A stretch of DNA of 64,000 bases from Paenibacillus flagellatus (GCF_003217775.1 NZ_QJVJ01000017.1:1-64000); one strand, 5' to 3'. Counted from the stretch's first letter, positions 34,505 through 44,911 are shown. Notes: generated by a model not told the origin, from the letters alone. Made by a program: numbers and translations.

Positions 34505-35365
34505 TTAAAATCCCGTCGCTCCCGCCTCCGCCAGCGTCGTCTGCAGCTCGCCGTGCACCGCACCGTTCGTCGCGAGCACATGACGCACCGCCAGCGTGTA
34601 CGGCTGCCCCGCCGTATCCGTCACCTGGCCGCCCGCTTCGCGGACGAGCAGCGCTCCGGCCGCAATATCCCAGCTGTTCAGCCCGATCTCCCAAAAGCCG
34701 CTCAGCCGTCCCGCCGCAACGTACGCCAGATGAAGCGCGGCGGACCCCGCCACGCGGATGTTGCGCACCTTCGGCGCCACCGCCTGCACGCCCTTCATAT
34801 TCGCCGGAAGCGCGTGGCGGCTGTCGGCCGGAAAGCCGGTGGCGATCAGCGCGTCGGACAGCTTGACCTCCCCGGACACGTGCATCGGCTTGCCTTTGAC
34901 ATATGCGCCCTTCCCCTTCTCCGCGACGAACAGCTCGTCCCGGTTCGGATCGTACACGACGCCGACGATCACTTCGCCGCGATGCGCGAGCGCGATCGAT
35001 ACGGAAAAGAACGGAAAGCCGTGGACGAAGTTGGTCGTGCCGTCGATCGGATCGACGATCCACAAATATTCGTCGTCCTGCATCTCCTGCAGCGCTTTCG
35101 CCGATGCGTCCGCGCCGGGCGCGACGCCCTCCTCGCCCAATATCGAATGATGCGGAAAATGCGTCTTGATCAAGTTGCGGATCATCGTCTCCGAACCTTT
35201 GTCGACCTCGGTCACCAAGTCGTGCGGCGTGCTTTTTTGCGTCAGCGAAGCGTGCGCCCCGAGCTTCAGCTTGATCCATTCGCCGGCCTTGGCGGCCGTG
35301 TTGATGGCGACGGCGGTAAAGCTTTTGCCGCCTACGGTAAAAATGGGTTTTGGCTCATTGCTCAA
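34505..35365 (-). CDS. inositol monophosphatase family protein
   Basis: About 286 residues. The metal-binding motifs ILGEEG, WIVDPIDGTTNFVHG and the C-terminal NSWDIAAGALLVREAGG are all present, so a Mg2+-dependent, Li+-sensitive sugar phosphatase is expected. The substrate may be inositol-1-phosphate, another sugar phosphate or PAP. The start is uncertain: no ATG exists before residue about 70. TTG at 35365 is chosen because AAGAGTGA lies eight bases upstream; TTG at 35389 has no such signal. Confidence 0.88.
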   Translation of the reverse strand: MSNEPKPIFTVGGKSFTAVAINTAAKAGEWIKLKLGAHASLTQKSTPHDLVTEVDKGSETMIRNLIKTHFPHHSILGEEGVAPGADASAKALQEMQDDEYLWIVDPIDGTTNFVHGFPFFSVSIALAHRGEVIVGVVYDPNRDELFVAEKGKGAYVKGKPMHVSGEVKLSDALIATGFPADSRHALPANMKGVQAVAPKVRNIRVAGSAALHLAYVAAGRLSGFWEIGLNSWDIAAGALLVREAGGQVTDTAGQPYTLAVRHVLATNGAVHGELQTTLAEAGATGF

Positions 35366-35494
35366 CGGTAGATCACTCTTTTCTTTCAATACGTTGCGAT
35401 ACGAATTAGTATATTACATATACGCTTCGATGTCCTCGGAGTTTCACCCAAATTGGTTAGGCGCTTTCCACAAATCGGCCGGCCCTCTCGCCGG

Positions 35495-36301
35495 TCATCC
35501 CCAAATCATGCGGATCGCGAGCGCGATCAGTGTAAGACGAAGCACCCACAGCAGAGCCCCGCCGCTCATCCTGCGGACGATCCGCGCCCCGAGCCAGCCG
35601 CCCAGCCATGCCCCGGGAGCAAGCGCGATCGCGCTGTAGACGTCGATCTCGCCGTGGTAGCCGTGCGTGATGCTGCCGAGAATCGAGGACAGGAAAATGA
35701 CGAACATCGACGTCGCCGTCGCCACGTGCGGCGGGTAACGGAACAGCAGCACCATGACCGGTACGAACAACGACCCTCCGCCGATGCCGAACAGACCCGA
35801 GATGAACCCCACGGCGAACCCGACGGCGAGCGCCGACGGGATGTTGTAGCCGTATCGGTGCTCCTCGCCCTTCGCGTCCGTGAACGTCCGCTTGATGCGC
35901 CAATCGATCGCGGACGGCTTCAGCCTGCTGCGCAGCATGAGCAAGCCCGCCATGAACAGCATGAAAATGCCGAACGACAGCTCGAACGGCCGGGGGGCGA
36001 ACTGACCGGTCAGCGAGGCGCCGATCATCGCCGCCGGTCCGCTCGTGACGAAGTAGAGCCAGCCGCTGCGGAAATCGACCTTCTTCTCCTTCATGAAGGT
36101 CAAGGTGGACGATAAGGCCGTGAAGATCAAGACGGTCAGCGAAGTGCCGACCGCCGTCGCCGTCGTGATGTCCCGGTCGAGAAAAATCGGGGCGATATAC
36201 AGAAGCGCGGGCACGATGATGATGCCGCCGCCCAGCCCCACGATGCTGCCGAACGTCGCGGAAACGGCGCCGATTAGAAGCAGCAATAGGAATCCCGTCA
36301 T
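35495..36301 (-). CDS. sulfite exporter TauE/SafE family membrane protein
   Basis: A 268-residue protein with about eight membrane helices. The two half-repeats each begin with a glycine-rich segment: SIVGLGGGIIIVP near residue 19 and GLFGIGGGSLFVPV near 172. Such transporters export sulfite, sulfoacetate or related organosulfur anions. No sulfur metabolism gene is nearby, so the substrate is open. The ATG follows GGGGAG. Confidence 0.9.
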   Translation of the reverse strand: MTGFLLLLLIGAVSATFGSIVGLGGGIIIVPALLYIAPIFLDRDITTATAVGTSLTVLIFTALSSTLTFMKEKKVDFRSGWLYFVTSGPAAMIGASLTGQFAPRPFELSFGIFMLFMAGLLMLRSRLKPSAIDWRIKRTFTDAKGEEHRYGYNIPSALAVGFAVGFISGLFGIGGGSLFVPVMVLLFRYPPHVATATSMFVIFLSSILGSITHGYHGEIDVYSAIALAPGAWLGGWLGARIVRRMSGGALLWVLRLTLIALAIRMIWG

Positions 36302-36388
36302 CCGTTACTCCCCTTTTCCCGTTATTCTCCCTACTGTAGCAAGCGGGCAACGGTTCGTCAACCGACGGTCCGGTCCTCGCGTTCGCGC

Positions 36389-36423
36389 GAAAAAGCCGCC
36401 CGCCGGAAATCGGTGGACGGCCT
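36389..36423 (-). terminator. terminator of fabI
   Basis: On the minus strand GCCGTCC-ACCG and CGGC-GGGCGGC form a GC-rich stem (with one G-U and one mismatch), followed by five T; it is 24 bases past the stop. Confidence 0.75.
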
Positions 36424-36446
36424 CCCCGCAGCGCTCGAAACCGCAT

Positions 36447-37217
36447 TCAGACGCCGATAATATGATAGCCGTTGTCGACGTGAATCACTTCGCCGGTAAT
36501 GCCTCTCGACAGAGGGCTCATGAGGAACATCGCGGTGTCGCCGACCTCGGCCGTTTCGGTCGTGCGGCGCAGCGGCGCTTTTTCCTCGACCTGCCGGAGA
36601 ATCGAGTTGAAATCTTTGATGCCTTTCGCGGCGAGCGTCCGGATCGGGCCCGCGGAAATGCCGTTGACGCGGATGTTGAATTGGCCGAGGTCGTTCGCCA
36701 AATAACGGACGCTCGCTTCGAGCGCCGCCTTGGCCACGCCCATGACGTTATAATTTTTCATCGCGCGCTCGGCGCCGAGATACGTCATCGTCATGATGCT
36801 GCCGCCTTCGGTCATCAGCGGATAGACGCGCTTCGAGACGGCCGTCAGCGAGTATGCGCTTATGTCGTGGGCGAGCGCGAAGCCGTCGCGGGACGTGTCG
36901 ACGAACAGACCTTCCAGCTCCTCCGTCCGGGCGAAGGCGATACTGTGCACGAAGCCGTGCAGCACGCCGAAATGCTCCTTCAACGCGCCGGCCAGCGTAT
37001 CGATTTCTTCGTCGACCGTAACGTTGCACGGCAGGACGAGCGAGTTCGGAATTGTGTCCGCCAGCTTCCGCACCCGTTCCTCCACCCGCTCGCTTTCGTA
37101 CGTGAAGGCGAGGCGCGCGCCTTGCGCGGCCAGCGATTGCGCGATCGCCCATGCGATGCTCCGGTCGTTCGCGACGCCCATGATCAAAATGTTCCGGTTT
37201 GCCAACAATGCGCTCAT
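36447..37217 (-). CDS. fabI: enoyl-[ACP] reductase (NADH/NADPH), FabI type
   Basis: A 256-residue SDR that reduces the enoyl-ACP double bond in each round of fatty acid synthesis. It shows the atypical cofactor motif GVANDRSIAWAI near residue 14-25, catalytic Y146 and Y156 with K163 (Y-x6-K), and the SAGPIRTLAAKGI substrate loop. The last residues GYHIIGV are typical. It could be triclosan-sensitive, since FabI is the classical target. It is in the same orientation as uvsE, with a 90-base gap. Confidence 0.97.
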   Translation of the reverse strand: MSALLANRNILIMGVANDRSIAWAIAQSLAAQGARLAFTYESERVEERVRKLADTIPNSLVLPCNVTVDEEIDTLAGALKEHFGVLHGFVHSIAFARTEELEGLFVDTSRDGFALAHDISAYSLTAVSKRVYPLMTEGGSIMTMTYLGAERAMKNYNVMGVAKAALEASVRYLANDLGQFNIRVNGISAGPIRTLAAKGIKDFNSILRQVEEKAPLRRTTETAEVGDTAMFLMSPLSRGITGEVIHVDNGYHIIGV

Positions 37218-37307
37218 CGTCGTTTCCCCTCTCGACTATGGAGCCGCCGGTTCTCGCGGCGGTCATCCGTTCTCCCGATTCGGCCGGGTTCGGCACGAAT
37301 CGCACGG

Positions 37308-38276
37308 CTATCCGCGAAGCTCGAAGGACGCTTGATCGAGCTTGACGACGCCGTTCTCCCCTTGCAAATCTTCCATCAGCTTGAACAAGGCGGAATCCTT
37401 CATCTTCGCCTCGAGCATGACGTCGAGCCGCTCTGTCCCCGCCTCCGCGGCGGTCCGCAAAAACGAGAGCAGCTTGTCCGCCTCCACGTAGTCCGCATGA
37501 CCGCGCGGATCTTTGTCGCTTTTCGGGCTGGACATGTGGATTTTCGGCGGAATCGCTTCCCCCCGCCAAGTCGCTGCGATCCGCGGCCACAGCTCCGAGA
37601 CGGTTTCCTCCCCGGGATTGACGTCGTGATGGTGAACGTCCAGCACCATCGGCACGCCTACCCGCTCGCAAATGTCGAGCGTTTCCCGGGCGGTGAACGT
37701 CTTGTCGTCGTTTTCGAGCGTCATCCGCCGCCGCACGGCCTCGTCCAGCTCCCCGAACTGGCGGACGAACCGATTGCCCGCCTCCGTTTTGTCGCCGTAC
37801 GTCCCGCCTACGTGGATGTTGCACTTGGCCCGCTCGTCCAGCCCCATCGTATCAAGTATGAGCGCATGCCGGCGCAAATCGTCGATCGAATGGCGAAGCA
37901 CGTCCGCCCTCGGCGTGCTCAGCACGGTGAAGTGGTCGGGATGGAAGCTGACCCGCATGCCGTGCTCCTTCGCGTAGTCGCCTACCGCCCTGAAATCCGG
38001 CTCCAGGTCCGGTATCGGGTTCCAGCCTTCCAGCATCTCGTGCCCGATCAGCGGGATCAGTCTGGACGAAAAGCGGTACAGCCGAATATCGTGGGCGCGG
38101 TTATGCCGCAGCAGCCGCAGCGTGTTGTGCAAGTTTTCCGCGGCGATTCGCTCCAGCTTGCGGATCGCCGCTTCCCGGTCGGCGATTTTGGCGAAGCCGG
38201 TGGCGGTCATCGTTTTGGACGGCGAAGCGTTTTGAACTACGGTCGACATGGCGACGTATCCGAGTCTGACGATCAC
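37308..38276 (-). CDS. uvsE: UV DNA damage endonuclease
   Basis: A 322-residue TIM-barrel endonuclease that nicks 5' of UV photoproducts and other lesions, giving a repair path separate from UvrABC. The start VRLGYVAMS, RLYRFSSRLIPL, RVSFHPDHFTVL and DVHHHDVN motifs with metal-binding His, Glu and Asp residues are typical of UvsE/UVDE. Its length matches Bacillus UvsE. The start codon overlaps no other gene; no strong ribosome binding site is obvious beyond GGGAGGAACG. Confidence 0.95.
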   Translation of the reverse strand: MIVRLGYVAMSTVVQNASPSKTMTATGFAKIADREAAIRKLERIAAENLHNTLRLLRHNRAHDIRLYRFSSRLIPLIGHEMLEGWNPIPDLEPDFRAVGDYAKEHGMRVSFHPDHFTVLSTPRADVLRHSIDDLRRHALILDTMGLDERAKCNIHVGGTYGDKTEAGNRFVRQFGELDEAVRRRMTLENDDKTFTARETLDICERVGVPMVLDVHHHDVNPGEETVSELWPRIAATWRGEAIPPKIHMSSPKSDKDPRGHADYVEADKLLSFLRTAAEAGTERLDVMLEAKMKDSALFKLMEDLQGENGVVKLDQASFELRG

Positions 38277-38369
38277 GTCATCGTTCCTCCCATCGGGCTT
38301 TTTGTTATCGTGCCCGAAGGGAGGAATACGATGCCATGCGTACGGCGAAGAAGGCTTGTCCGGCGTCGG

Positions 38370-39176
38370 TTACGCTTCCGCGGCGGGTGCGAATCCCCGC
38401 TTGCGCAGCCAATTCGCGCATTCGAGCGTCCAGGTGTACGCTTGCGGATGGGCTTCCGCCAAGCCGATGCCGTGACGGCCGCTTTCGTAAACGTGCAGAT
38501 CGAACGGAATGCGGTGCCGGCTGAGCGCGGAAGCGAACAGCAGGCTGTTCTCGACCGGAACGCCCTCGTCGTCCGCCGTGTGCCATAGAAACGTCGGCGG
38601 CGTTCCGGCATGGACCGCCAGCTCGCCCGACAGCTCCTCACGAAGCGGCTGCGGAGCGTCCGGTCCGAGCAGGCTGTCCATCGAGCCCACATGCTGGAAG
38701 GCCGTGAACGAAATGACCGGATAGCATAAGACGAGCGCGTCCGGCCTCGAGCTTACGCGCTCGATCGGGTCCTCCGCCTCCGGATCGCCCTCCGTGAAGT
38801 GAACGCCCGCCATCGCGGCGGCATGTCCGCCCGCGGAGAAGCCCAGCATGCCGATCCGGCCCGGATCGATGCCGTATTCGGCGGCGTGGGTGCGCACCCA
38901 GCGGATCGCCCGGCGGCAATCCTCAAGCGGCGCCGGGTGCCGGTACGGCGCCACGCGGTAGTGCAGCACGAACGCGGCGATGCCGAGCGAATTGAGCCAC
39001 CGGGCGACCGGCTCGCCCTCGTGCTGCGCGCGCTTTTGGTAGCCGCCTCCCGGACATACGACGACGCAGCCGACCGGCTCCGTACGGCGTACCGGATAGG
39101 CGACGAGACGCGGGCGGTCTTCTTCGCCGTTCCCGCGCGCTAGCGGCGCCCCCTCTGGCCACAGTTCAATCATCAT
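38370..39176 (-). CDS. alpha/beta hydrolase, acetylxylan-esterase/BD-FAE-like
   Basis: A 268-residue probably cytoplasmic esterase without signal peptide. Motifs are CPGGGYQKR (oxyanion HGGG-like), GFSAGGHAA (nucleophile Ser) and the C-terminal Asp and His in HTADDEGVP and SGRHGIGLA. This matches the BD-FAE / endo-xylanase-associated esterase group that deacetylates oligosaccharides. The ATG at 39176 follows AAGGGAAGAG at seven bases. Substrate unproven. Confidence 0.88.
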   Translation of the reverse strand: MMIELWPEGAPLARGNGEEDRPRLVAYPVRRTEPVGCVVVCPGGGYQKRAQHEGEPVARWLNSLGIAAFVLHYRVAPYRHPAPLEDCRRAIRWVRTHAAEYGIDPGRIGMLGFSAGGHAAAMAGVHFTEGDPEAEDPIERVSSRPDALVLCYPVISFTAFQHVGSMDSLLGPDAPQPLREELSGELAVHAGTPPTFLWHTADDEGVPVENSLLFASALSRHRIPFDLHVYESGRHGIGLAEAHPQAYTWTLECANWLRKRGFAPAAEA

Positions 39177-39213
39177 GACGCAACTCTTCCCTTTCTCATC
39201 CCCAAATTGGCTG

Positions 39214-39546
39214 TCAGGTTTGATTCGTTTCGTTTCTTTCGCCGAAAAACATTTCGTGCGCCAGCGCGGTCTGGATGCGAGCTTCCTCTTCGGTGAGCCG
39301 GCGGACGAGCTCCATCTCGACCTCCGTCACTTCCTCGCCCTGAAAGTTGATTTCGGCGATGGAGACGACGATTTTGACGATGGCGACCGCTTCGTTGTTC
39401 GGCGCGTAGGCGATTACCTTCTGTCCGGTCGGGTAGACGCGGAACCCTTTTTTGACCATTTTGCCCCGCCCGTATTCCAGCAGTTCGTACAATTCCTGCT
39501 CCGACTTGAACTTGCATACGGAGTTGAATTCCGTCGCGAAGCCCAT
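39214..39546 (-). CDS. conserved hypothetical protein
   Basis: A 110-residue acidic soluble protein, not recognised as a named family. It has a mixed alpha/beta pattern with a GRGKMVKKGFRVYPTGQKVIAY core and a C-terminal amphipathic helix (EVEMELVRRLTEEEARIQ). No signal peptide or membrane helix. It sits between the esterase and ddl on the same strand, 36 bases before the former and 49 bases after the latter, so it may be cotranscribed with ddl. The ATG follows GGGAGGG. Confidence 0.8.
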   Translation of the reverse strand: MGFATEFNSVCKFKSEQELYELLEYGRGKMVKKGFRVYPTGQKVIAYAPNNEAVAIVKIVVSIAEINFQGEEVTEVEMELVRRLTEEEARIQTALAHEMFFGERNETNQT

Positions 39547-39595
39547 TGGCTCATCCCTCCCGGTCCATGTGTTGGTTCGAACGAAAACCGGACGT

Positions 39596-40735
39596 TCAGT
39601 CCGGATCGAACGTGTAGCGAATCGACTGCTTGGAGGCGTGCCGTTCCAGCGCGAGCCGGATCAAATCGTTCAGCAGCTCGCCGTACGGCTTGCCGGATTC
39701 CTTCCAGAGCAGCGGATACATGCTGAACGGCGTAAAGCCGGGCATCGTGTTGATTTCGTTGATGAGCACCGCTCCGTCCGACTTGCGCAGGAAAAAATCG
39801 ACCCTCGACAATCCCGTGCCGTCGATCGCCTGGAACGCGCGCACGGCCATCTCGCGAATTTCGTCGGCTTTCCCTTCCGGAAGCTCGGCCGGGATGATCA
39901 TCGCCGACTTTCCGTCGATATATTTGGCCCGGTAATCGTAAAATTCGTTCGACGACACGATCTCGCCGGGAACGGACGCTTCGGGCTCTTCGTTGCCCAG
40001 CACGCTCACTTCGATTTCGCGCGCCTCGACGTATTCTTCCACGATCACTTTGCGGTCATATTGGAAAGCATCGGTAACCGCGGCGATCAGCTCGTCGCGG
40101 TTTCTCGCCTTGGAGATGCCCACGCTGGAGCCGAGGTTGGCCGGCTTGACGAAGCACGGATAGCCGACGGACACTTCGATTTCCATCAGGAAGTAAGGCT
40201 GATCCTTGTCCCATTGCGTGCGGGTAAAGTGCCGGAACACGCATTGCGGAAGCCCCTCCTGTGCGAATATTTTTTTCATCATCACTTTGTCCATGCCGAC
40301 CGCCGAAGCCAAGACGCCGGCGCCGACGTACGGGATGCCCGCCATCTCGAACAAGCCCTGAATCGTCCCGTCTTCGCCATACGTGCCGTGAAGCAGCGGG
40401 AAGACGACGTCGAGCGGCTGCTGCGCCGGCTCGTCCTCGTCGCCGGCCTTCAGCAGCGTGCCGAAAAACGGCTGAAGCGCGTGGGGGGCCGGTTCCGCTC
40501 CGTCCGTTTCGATCGCCGGCGCATCCGGCTCGAACCGGAGCAGCTCCGCGCGATCGACCGGTCCCGCCAGACGCGGTCCGCTTCTCCATTCGCCCTGCTT
40601 CGTTATATAAAAAGGATGAATTTCGTATTGCTTATGATCGAACGCTCGGATTACGGCCAAAGCGGTTTGCAGGGAGACGTCGTGCTCGCCCGACTTGCCG
40701 CCGTACACCAACCCGACCCGAATTTTTCTGTTCAT
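39596..40735 (-). CDS. ddl: D-alanine--D-alanine ligase
   Basis: A 379-residue ATP-grasp ligase forming the D-Ala-D-Ala end of the peptidoglycan precursor. It shows GGKSGEHDVSLQTA near residue 12, HGTYGEDGTIQGLFE near 130, VKPANLGSSVGISKA near 205 and the C-terminal EINTMPGFTPFSMYP. In D-Ala-D-Lac ligases the omega-loop Tyr is replaced; here the loop region is of the ordinary Ddl type as far as can be judged. The length is in the long Ddl group. It is the upstream gene of the small hypothetical gene. Confidence 0.96.
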   Translation of the reverse strand: MNRKIRVGLVYGGKSGEHDVSLQTALAVIRAFDHKQYEIHPFYITKQGEWRSGPRLAGPVDRAELLRFEPDAPAIETDGAEPAPHALQPFFGTLLKAGDEDEPAQQPLDVVFPLLHGTYGEDGTIQGLFEMAGIPYVGAGVLASAVGMDKVMMKKIFAQEGLPQCVFRHFTRTQWDKDQPYFLMEIEVSVGYPCFVKPANLGSSVGISKARNRDELIAAVTDAFQYDRKVIVEEYVEAREIEVSVLGNEEPEASVPGEIVSSNEFYDYRAKYIDGKSAMIIPAELPEGKADEIREMAVRAFQAIDGTGLSRVDFFLRKSDGAVLINEINTMPGFTPFSMYPLLWKESGKPYGELLNDLIRLALERHASKQSIRYTFDPD

Positions 40736-40786
40736 GGCAACCTCCGTTATGTATGAATAGGGAACCTGTCGTTTGCCGCATCCTAA

Positions 40787-41803
40787 TCAGGAATAATCGT
40801 CCGCAATATGGAAAAAACGGTACCGGGTATTCGGCGTCCAGGCGTAAGAATCGCGATAATCCCAATAGCGCATCCGGCTGTCGACCGTATGCGCGTTGAC
40901 GAGCGGCATGCCGGCCGCATCGAAGCCGGTGACGATCGTATTGTGCTGAAAGCGCCCGTCCCCGTCCCAGTCGTAGCAGATGACGTCGCCGATGGCGAGG
41001 CGCTGGGGAGAATCGACCGTTTCGGCGCGCAGGCCGCCCCGGCTGGAGGAGAGGTACGCGGACAAGCTGTGCGCGACCGCCCAGCTGTAGCTCCACAGCT
41101 CGCGGCTGCCGTCCTTGCCCTGGTACCACCAGCCCGATTCCCTTTTTCCAGTATAGTTCATGGGGGCTCCCCCTGCAAAGAGGCATTGGGAAACAAAGTT
41201 GGTGCAGTCGACCTCGAAATGAAGGTATTGCGGATTCGCTCCGTTCCACCACGTTTCCGCATAGCGCTGGGCTTTGGCGCGGTCGTAGCGCACCCGGCGC
41301 TCGCTCGTCGCGAGGACGGGAACGACGTTATAGTTCAAGTACGGCACGGACTTCGGACGGCTGTCCCCGGCTTCGTCCGGATCGAGAGGCGCGAACGGCG
41401 GAAGCGGGCCGGCGGGCCGGCGCTCGCCCGATATGGGCGAAACTCCGGTTATGACCCACTGCGATCTTTTTTTGGCCACCGTAATGCGTTCCCGCTCCAT
41501 CCGTTCCTCGCGGATCGTCCGGCCGAGCTGCTCGTATTCCGCGCCGAGTCGGAGCTCCAGCTCGACGACGGCTTCCTGGCCGGACAGCTCGGAGGTGCGG
41601 ATTTTCATCCCGGTTTCGCTGCGCAGCGGCGCGACCCCGCGGTCTTCCCGGCTCGTCTGCATCCGCCGGAGCCTATGCTCCAGACGGCGGACGAACTTGT
41701 CGTCGCGCACGATCGGCACGAGCTGGCCGACGTCGCCGTCCGTCTCCAGACGATTGCGGCGATGCGCGTACTCATAAACGGCCGACTTCCAATTGGCGAA
41801 CAT
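40787..41803 (-). CDS. amidase domain-containing protein (Amidase_6)
   Basis: A 338-residue protein without an obvious signal peptide. The C-terminal part (about 175-335) is the putative amidase domain: [14 protein letters not shown] carries the nucleophile Cys, [20 protein letters not shown] the His, and NAHTVDSR a further polar site. It should be a CHAP/NlpC-like Cys amidase, perhaps acting on peptidoglycan. The N-terminal 150 residues are alpha/beta and unrecognised. It is transcribed toward ddl, 51 bases away, and both are cell-wall functions. Confidence 0.85.
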   Translation of the reverse strand: MFANWKSAVYEYAHRRNRLETDGDVGQLVPIVRDDKFVRRLEHRLRRMQTSREDRGVAPLRSETGMKIRTSELSGQEAVVELELRLGAEYEQLGRTIREERMERERITVAKKRSQWVITGVSPISGERRPAGPLPPFAPLDPDEAGDSRPKSVPYLNYNVVPVLATSERRVRYDRAKAQRYAETWWNGANPQYLHFEVDCTNFVSQCLFAGGAPMNYTGKRESGWWYQGKDGSRELWSYSWAVAHSLSAYLSSSRGGLRAETVDSPQRLAIGDVICYDWDGDGRFQHNTIVTGFDAAGMPLVNAHTVDSRMRYWDYRDSYAWTPNTRYRFFHIADDYS

Positions 41804-42067
41804 GAGCGATCCCTCCTTCTGACGTTTGAACGGCGGCAGACGGTCATGACGGTGCGATCCTTGCAGGCGGAAGCCGCTGTATAGAACCGCATTCGGCCGA
41901 AAGGGACGCGAGATGCGGGAATGTTGCGAACGCTATTCTCATGTGTATGTACGGCGCCGCGCAAAAATGTGCCGTCCGGCAAAACGGCCCCGGATATCGC
42001 CGCAAACCGGTCCCGGTACCGGTCGAAAACCGGGATGGATCACCGCCTTTTACGGGACAAAAAAAAC
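41804..42067. other. intergenic, nothing recognised
   Basis: About 260 bases between the divergent amidase and aconitase genes. I see no gene, RNA or strong hairpin besides a small palindromic stretch (CCGGTACCGG near 42013). The aconitase promoter begins at 42068. Confidence 0.5.
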
Positions 42068-42096
42068 TTTACGTCATACCGGCGAAACGGTATACT
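42068..42096 (+). promoter_or_regulatory. SigA promoter of the aconitase gene
   Basis: TTTACG (42068-42073) and TATACT (42091-42096) with a 17-base spacer. It lies about 95 bases upstream of the ATG. Confidence 0.75.
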
Positions 42097-42111
42097 AAAG
42101 GTATAGCAATT

Positions 42112-42128
42112 ATGAAATCCGGTTTCAT
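42112..42128. promoter_or_regulatory. inverted repeat just downstream of the aconitase promoter
   Basis: ATGAAA-TCCGG-TTTCAT is a perfect 6-5-6 inverted repeat at about +10 to +26, with a partial third copy (ATGAAACC) at 42132. This is a good place for a repressor. Its sequence is not the known CcpC or CodY box, so the regulator is unknown. Confidence 0.4.
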
Positions 42129-42189
42129 CTAATGAAACCATATCGGCCGGGGCGACCCGGCTACCCTAACGTTAAGGAGGCATCCACCC

Positions 42190-44907
42190 ATGTCCAAAAA
42201 GGACCATTTCAGCGTCCGGACACAGCTTGCCGTAGGCGGCAAGCCGTACCACTACTACAGCCTGAAAGCGTTGGAGGGCAAAGGCTTCGCCAATATCGAC
42301 CGGCTGCCGTTCTCCATTAAAGTGCTGCTCGAAGCCGCCGTGCGCCAATTCGACGGCCGCGCCATTACGAACGAACACGTTAAGCAAATCGCAGGCTGGG
42401 CCGAAGGCCGCGACGACAATAAAGAAATTCCGTTCATTCCCGCCCGTATCGTGCTGCAGGACTTCACCGGCGTGCCGGTCGTCGTCGACCTCGCGGCGAT
42501 GCGCGCCACGATGAAGCGGACCGGCGGCGATCCGAAGCGGATCAATCCGCTCGTGCCGGTCGATCTCGTCATCGACCACTCCGTCATGGTCGACGCGTTC
42601 GGCAGCAAGGAAGCGCTCGAGTATAACATGAAGGTCGAATTCGAGCGCAACGAAGAGCGGTACCGGTTCCTCCGTTGGGCGCAAACCGCGTTCGACAACT
42701 TCCGTGCCGTTCCTCCGGCGACCGGTATCGTGCACCAGGTCAACCTCGAGTACTTGGCGTCCGTCGCCGCTACGAAGACGGTTGACGGCGAAACCGAAGT
42801 ATACCCGGACTCCCTCGTCGGCACCGACTCGCATACGACGATGATCAACGGTCTCGGCATCGTCGGCTGGGGCGTAGGCGGTATCGAAGCCGAAGCCGGC
42901 ATGCTCGGCCAGCCGCTCTACTTCGTCACGCCGGAAGTAATCGGCTTCAAGCTGACGGGCAGTCTGGCCGAGGGCGCGACGGCGACCGACTTGGCGCTGA
43001 CCGTCACGCAAATTTTGCGCAAAAAGGGCGTCGTCGGCAAATTCGTCGAGTTTTTCGGCTCCGGCCTCAGCAACATCAGCTTGGCGGACCGCGCGACCGT
43101 CGCCAACATGGCTCCGGAATACGGCGCCACGATCGGCTTCTTCCCGGTCGACGCCGAAACGCTCAACTACTTGCGCAGCACCGGCCGCTCCGAAGAGCAA
43201 ATCGCGCTCGTCGAAGCGTACTATAAAGAGCAAGGCATGTTCCGTACGGACGAAACGCCGGATCCGGTATTCACCGATACGATCGAGCTCGACCTGTCGA
43301 CGATCGTGCCGAGCTTGGCCGGTCCGAAACGCCCGCAAGACCGCGTCGAATTGACGGCGATGAAGGAATCGTTCAACACGATTCTCCGCACGCCGATCGA
43401 TAAGGGCGGCTACGGCTTGTCCGAAGAGAAGATCGAGCAGACCGCGGAAGTGAAGCACCCGAACGGCGAAACGACGAAGCTCGGAACCGGCGCCGTCGTC
43501 ATCGCGGCGATCACGAGCTGTACGAACACGTCCAACCCGAGCGTTATGCTGGGTGCGGGTCTCGTCGCCAAGAAGGCGGTTGCTCGCGGCCTGAAGAAAC
43601 CGGCCTACGTGAAAAGCAGCTTGACGCCGGGCTCGCTCGTCGTTACCGAATATTTGCAAAAAGCGGGCTTGATCGAGCCGCTCGAGGCGCTCGGCTTCCA
43701 CGTCGCCGGCTACGGCTGCGCCACTTGTATCGGCAACAGCGGTCCTTTGCCGGACGAAGTAAGCCAAGCGATCGCCGACAACGACTTGACCGTCGCCGCC
43801 GTCCTGTCCGGCAACCGGAACTTCGAAGGCCGCGTACACGCCCAAGTGAAGGCGAACTACTTGGCGTCGCCGCCGCTCGTCGTCGCTTACGCGCTCGCCG
43901 GCACGGTCAATATCGACCTGGCCAACGATCCGATCGGCTACGATCAGAACGACCAGCCGGTTTACTTGAAAGACATTTGGCCGACCAACGACGAAATCAA
44001 GGAAGCGATCGGCACGGCGCTCACGCCGCAAATGTTCCGCGACAAATACGAGAACGTCTTTACGCAAAACGAACGCTGGAACCAAATTCCGGTTCCGCAA
44101 GGCGAGCTGTACGAGTGGGACGAGAAATCGACGTATATCCAAGAGCCGCCGTTCTTCATCGATCTCGGCGAAACGATCGGCGATATCGGCGAAATCCGCA
44201 GCGCCAAAACGCTCGCGCTCATGGGCGACTCCGTCACGACGGACCATATCTCGCCTGCGGGTAACATTAAGGTGGATAGCCCGGCCGGCAAATATTTGCT
44301 CGAGCACGGCGTGAAGAAGGAAGACTTCAACTCGTACGGCTCCCGCCGCGGCAACCACGAAGTCATGATGCGCGGCACGTTCGCCAACATCCGGATCCGC
44401 AACCAAGTCGCTCCGGGCACCGAAGGCGGCGTGACGACGTACTTGCCGACGGGCGAAGTGATGTCGATCTACGACGCGTCGATGCAGTACCAAGGCGAGA
44501 ACACGAACCTCGTCGTCATCGCCGGCAAAGAGTACGGCACCGGCAGCTCCCGCGACTGGGCGGCCAAAGGCACATTCCTGCTCGGCGTCAAGGCGGTCAT
44601 CGCCGAAAGCTTCGAGCGGATCCACCGCTCCAACCTGGTCGGCATGGGCGTTCTGCCGCTGCAGTTCCCGGAAGGACTCGGCTGGAAAGCGCTCGGCATT
44701 ACCGGCCGCGAGACGTTCGACATTACGGGCCTCGACAACGGCGTACAGCCGGGGCAAACGGTCCGCGTCCAAGCGACCCGCGAAGACGGCTCGACGTTCG
44801 AGTTCGACGCGATCGTCCGTCTGGACAGCATGGTCGACGTCGACTACTACCGCAACGGCGGCATTCTGCAAACGGTGCTTCGCCAGTTGATCAAGGAAAG
44901 CAAGTAA
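42190..44907 (+). CDS. acnA: aconitate hydratase
   Basis: A 905-residue TCA-cycle enzyme interconverting citrate and isocitrate. The 4Fe-4S ligands are C444 (TSCTNTSNP), C510 and C513 ([10 protein letters not shown]), and the C-terminal swivel domain has [16 protein letters not shown]. Length and domain order match the AcnA/CitB type, which in Bacillus also binds RNA when the cluster is lost. The ATG follows TAAGGAGG. A terminator follows, so it is monocistronic. Confidence 0.98.
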   Translation: MSKKDHFSVRTQLAVGGKPYHYYSLKALEGKGFANIDRLPFSIKVLLEAAVRQFDGRAITNEHVKQIAGWAEGRDDNKEIPFIPARIVLQDFTGVPVVVDLAAMRATMKRTGGDPKRINPLVPVDLVIDHSVMVDAFGSKEALEYNMKVEFERNEERYRFLRWAQTAFDNFRAVPPATGIVHQVNLEYLASVAATKTVDGETEVYPDSLVGTDSHTTMINGLGIVGWGVGGIEAEAGMLGQPLYFVTPEVIGFKLTGSLAEGATATDLALTVTQILRKKGVVGKFVEFFGSGLSNISLADRATVANMAPEYGATIGFFPVDAETLNYLRSTGRSEEQIALVEAYYKEQGMFRTDETPDPVFTDTIELDLSTIVPSLAGPKRPQDRVELTAMKESFNTILRTPIDKGGYGLSEEKIEQTAEVKHPNGETTKLGTGAVVIAAITSCTNTSNPSVMLGAGLVAKKAVARGLKKPAYVKSSLTPGSLVVTEYLQKAGLIEPLEALGFHVAGYGCATCIGNSGPLPDEVSQAIADNDLTVAAVLSGNRNFEGRVHAQVKANYLASPPLVVAYALAGTVNIDLANDPIGYDQNDQPVYLKDIWPTNDEIKEAIGTALTPQMFRDKYENVFTQNERWNQIPVPQGELYEWDEKSTYIQEPPFFIDLGETIGDIGEIRSAKTLALMGDSVTTDHISPAGNIKVDSPAGKYLLEHGVKKEDFNSYGSRRGNHEVMMRGTFANIRIRNQVAPGTEGGVTTYLPTGEVMSIYDASMQYQGENTNLVVIAGKEYGTGSSRDWAAKGTFLLGVKAVIAESFERIHRSNLVGMGVLPLQFPEGLGWKALGITGRETFDITGLDNGVQPGQTVRVQATREDGSTFEFDAIVRLDSMVDVDYYRNGGILQTVLRQLIKESK

Positions 44908-44911
44908 AGAC

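Noticed and set aside
36093-38588. Plus-strand open frame of about 830 codons across fabI and uvsE
   Set aside because: It spans three minus-strand genes with recognised motifs and has no start signal.
44257-44266. GGGTAA inside acnA as a sigma-B box
   Set aside because: No GTTT box at the right distance and no gene start downstream; likewise a GGGTAA near 35734 lies inside the TauE gene.
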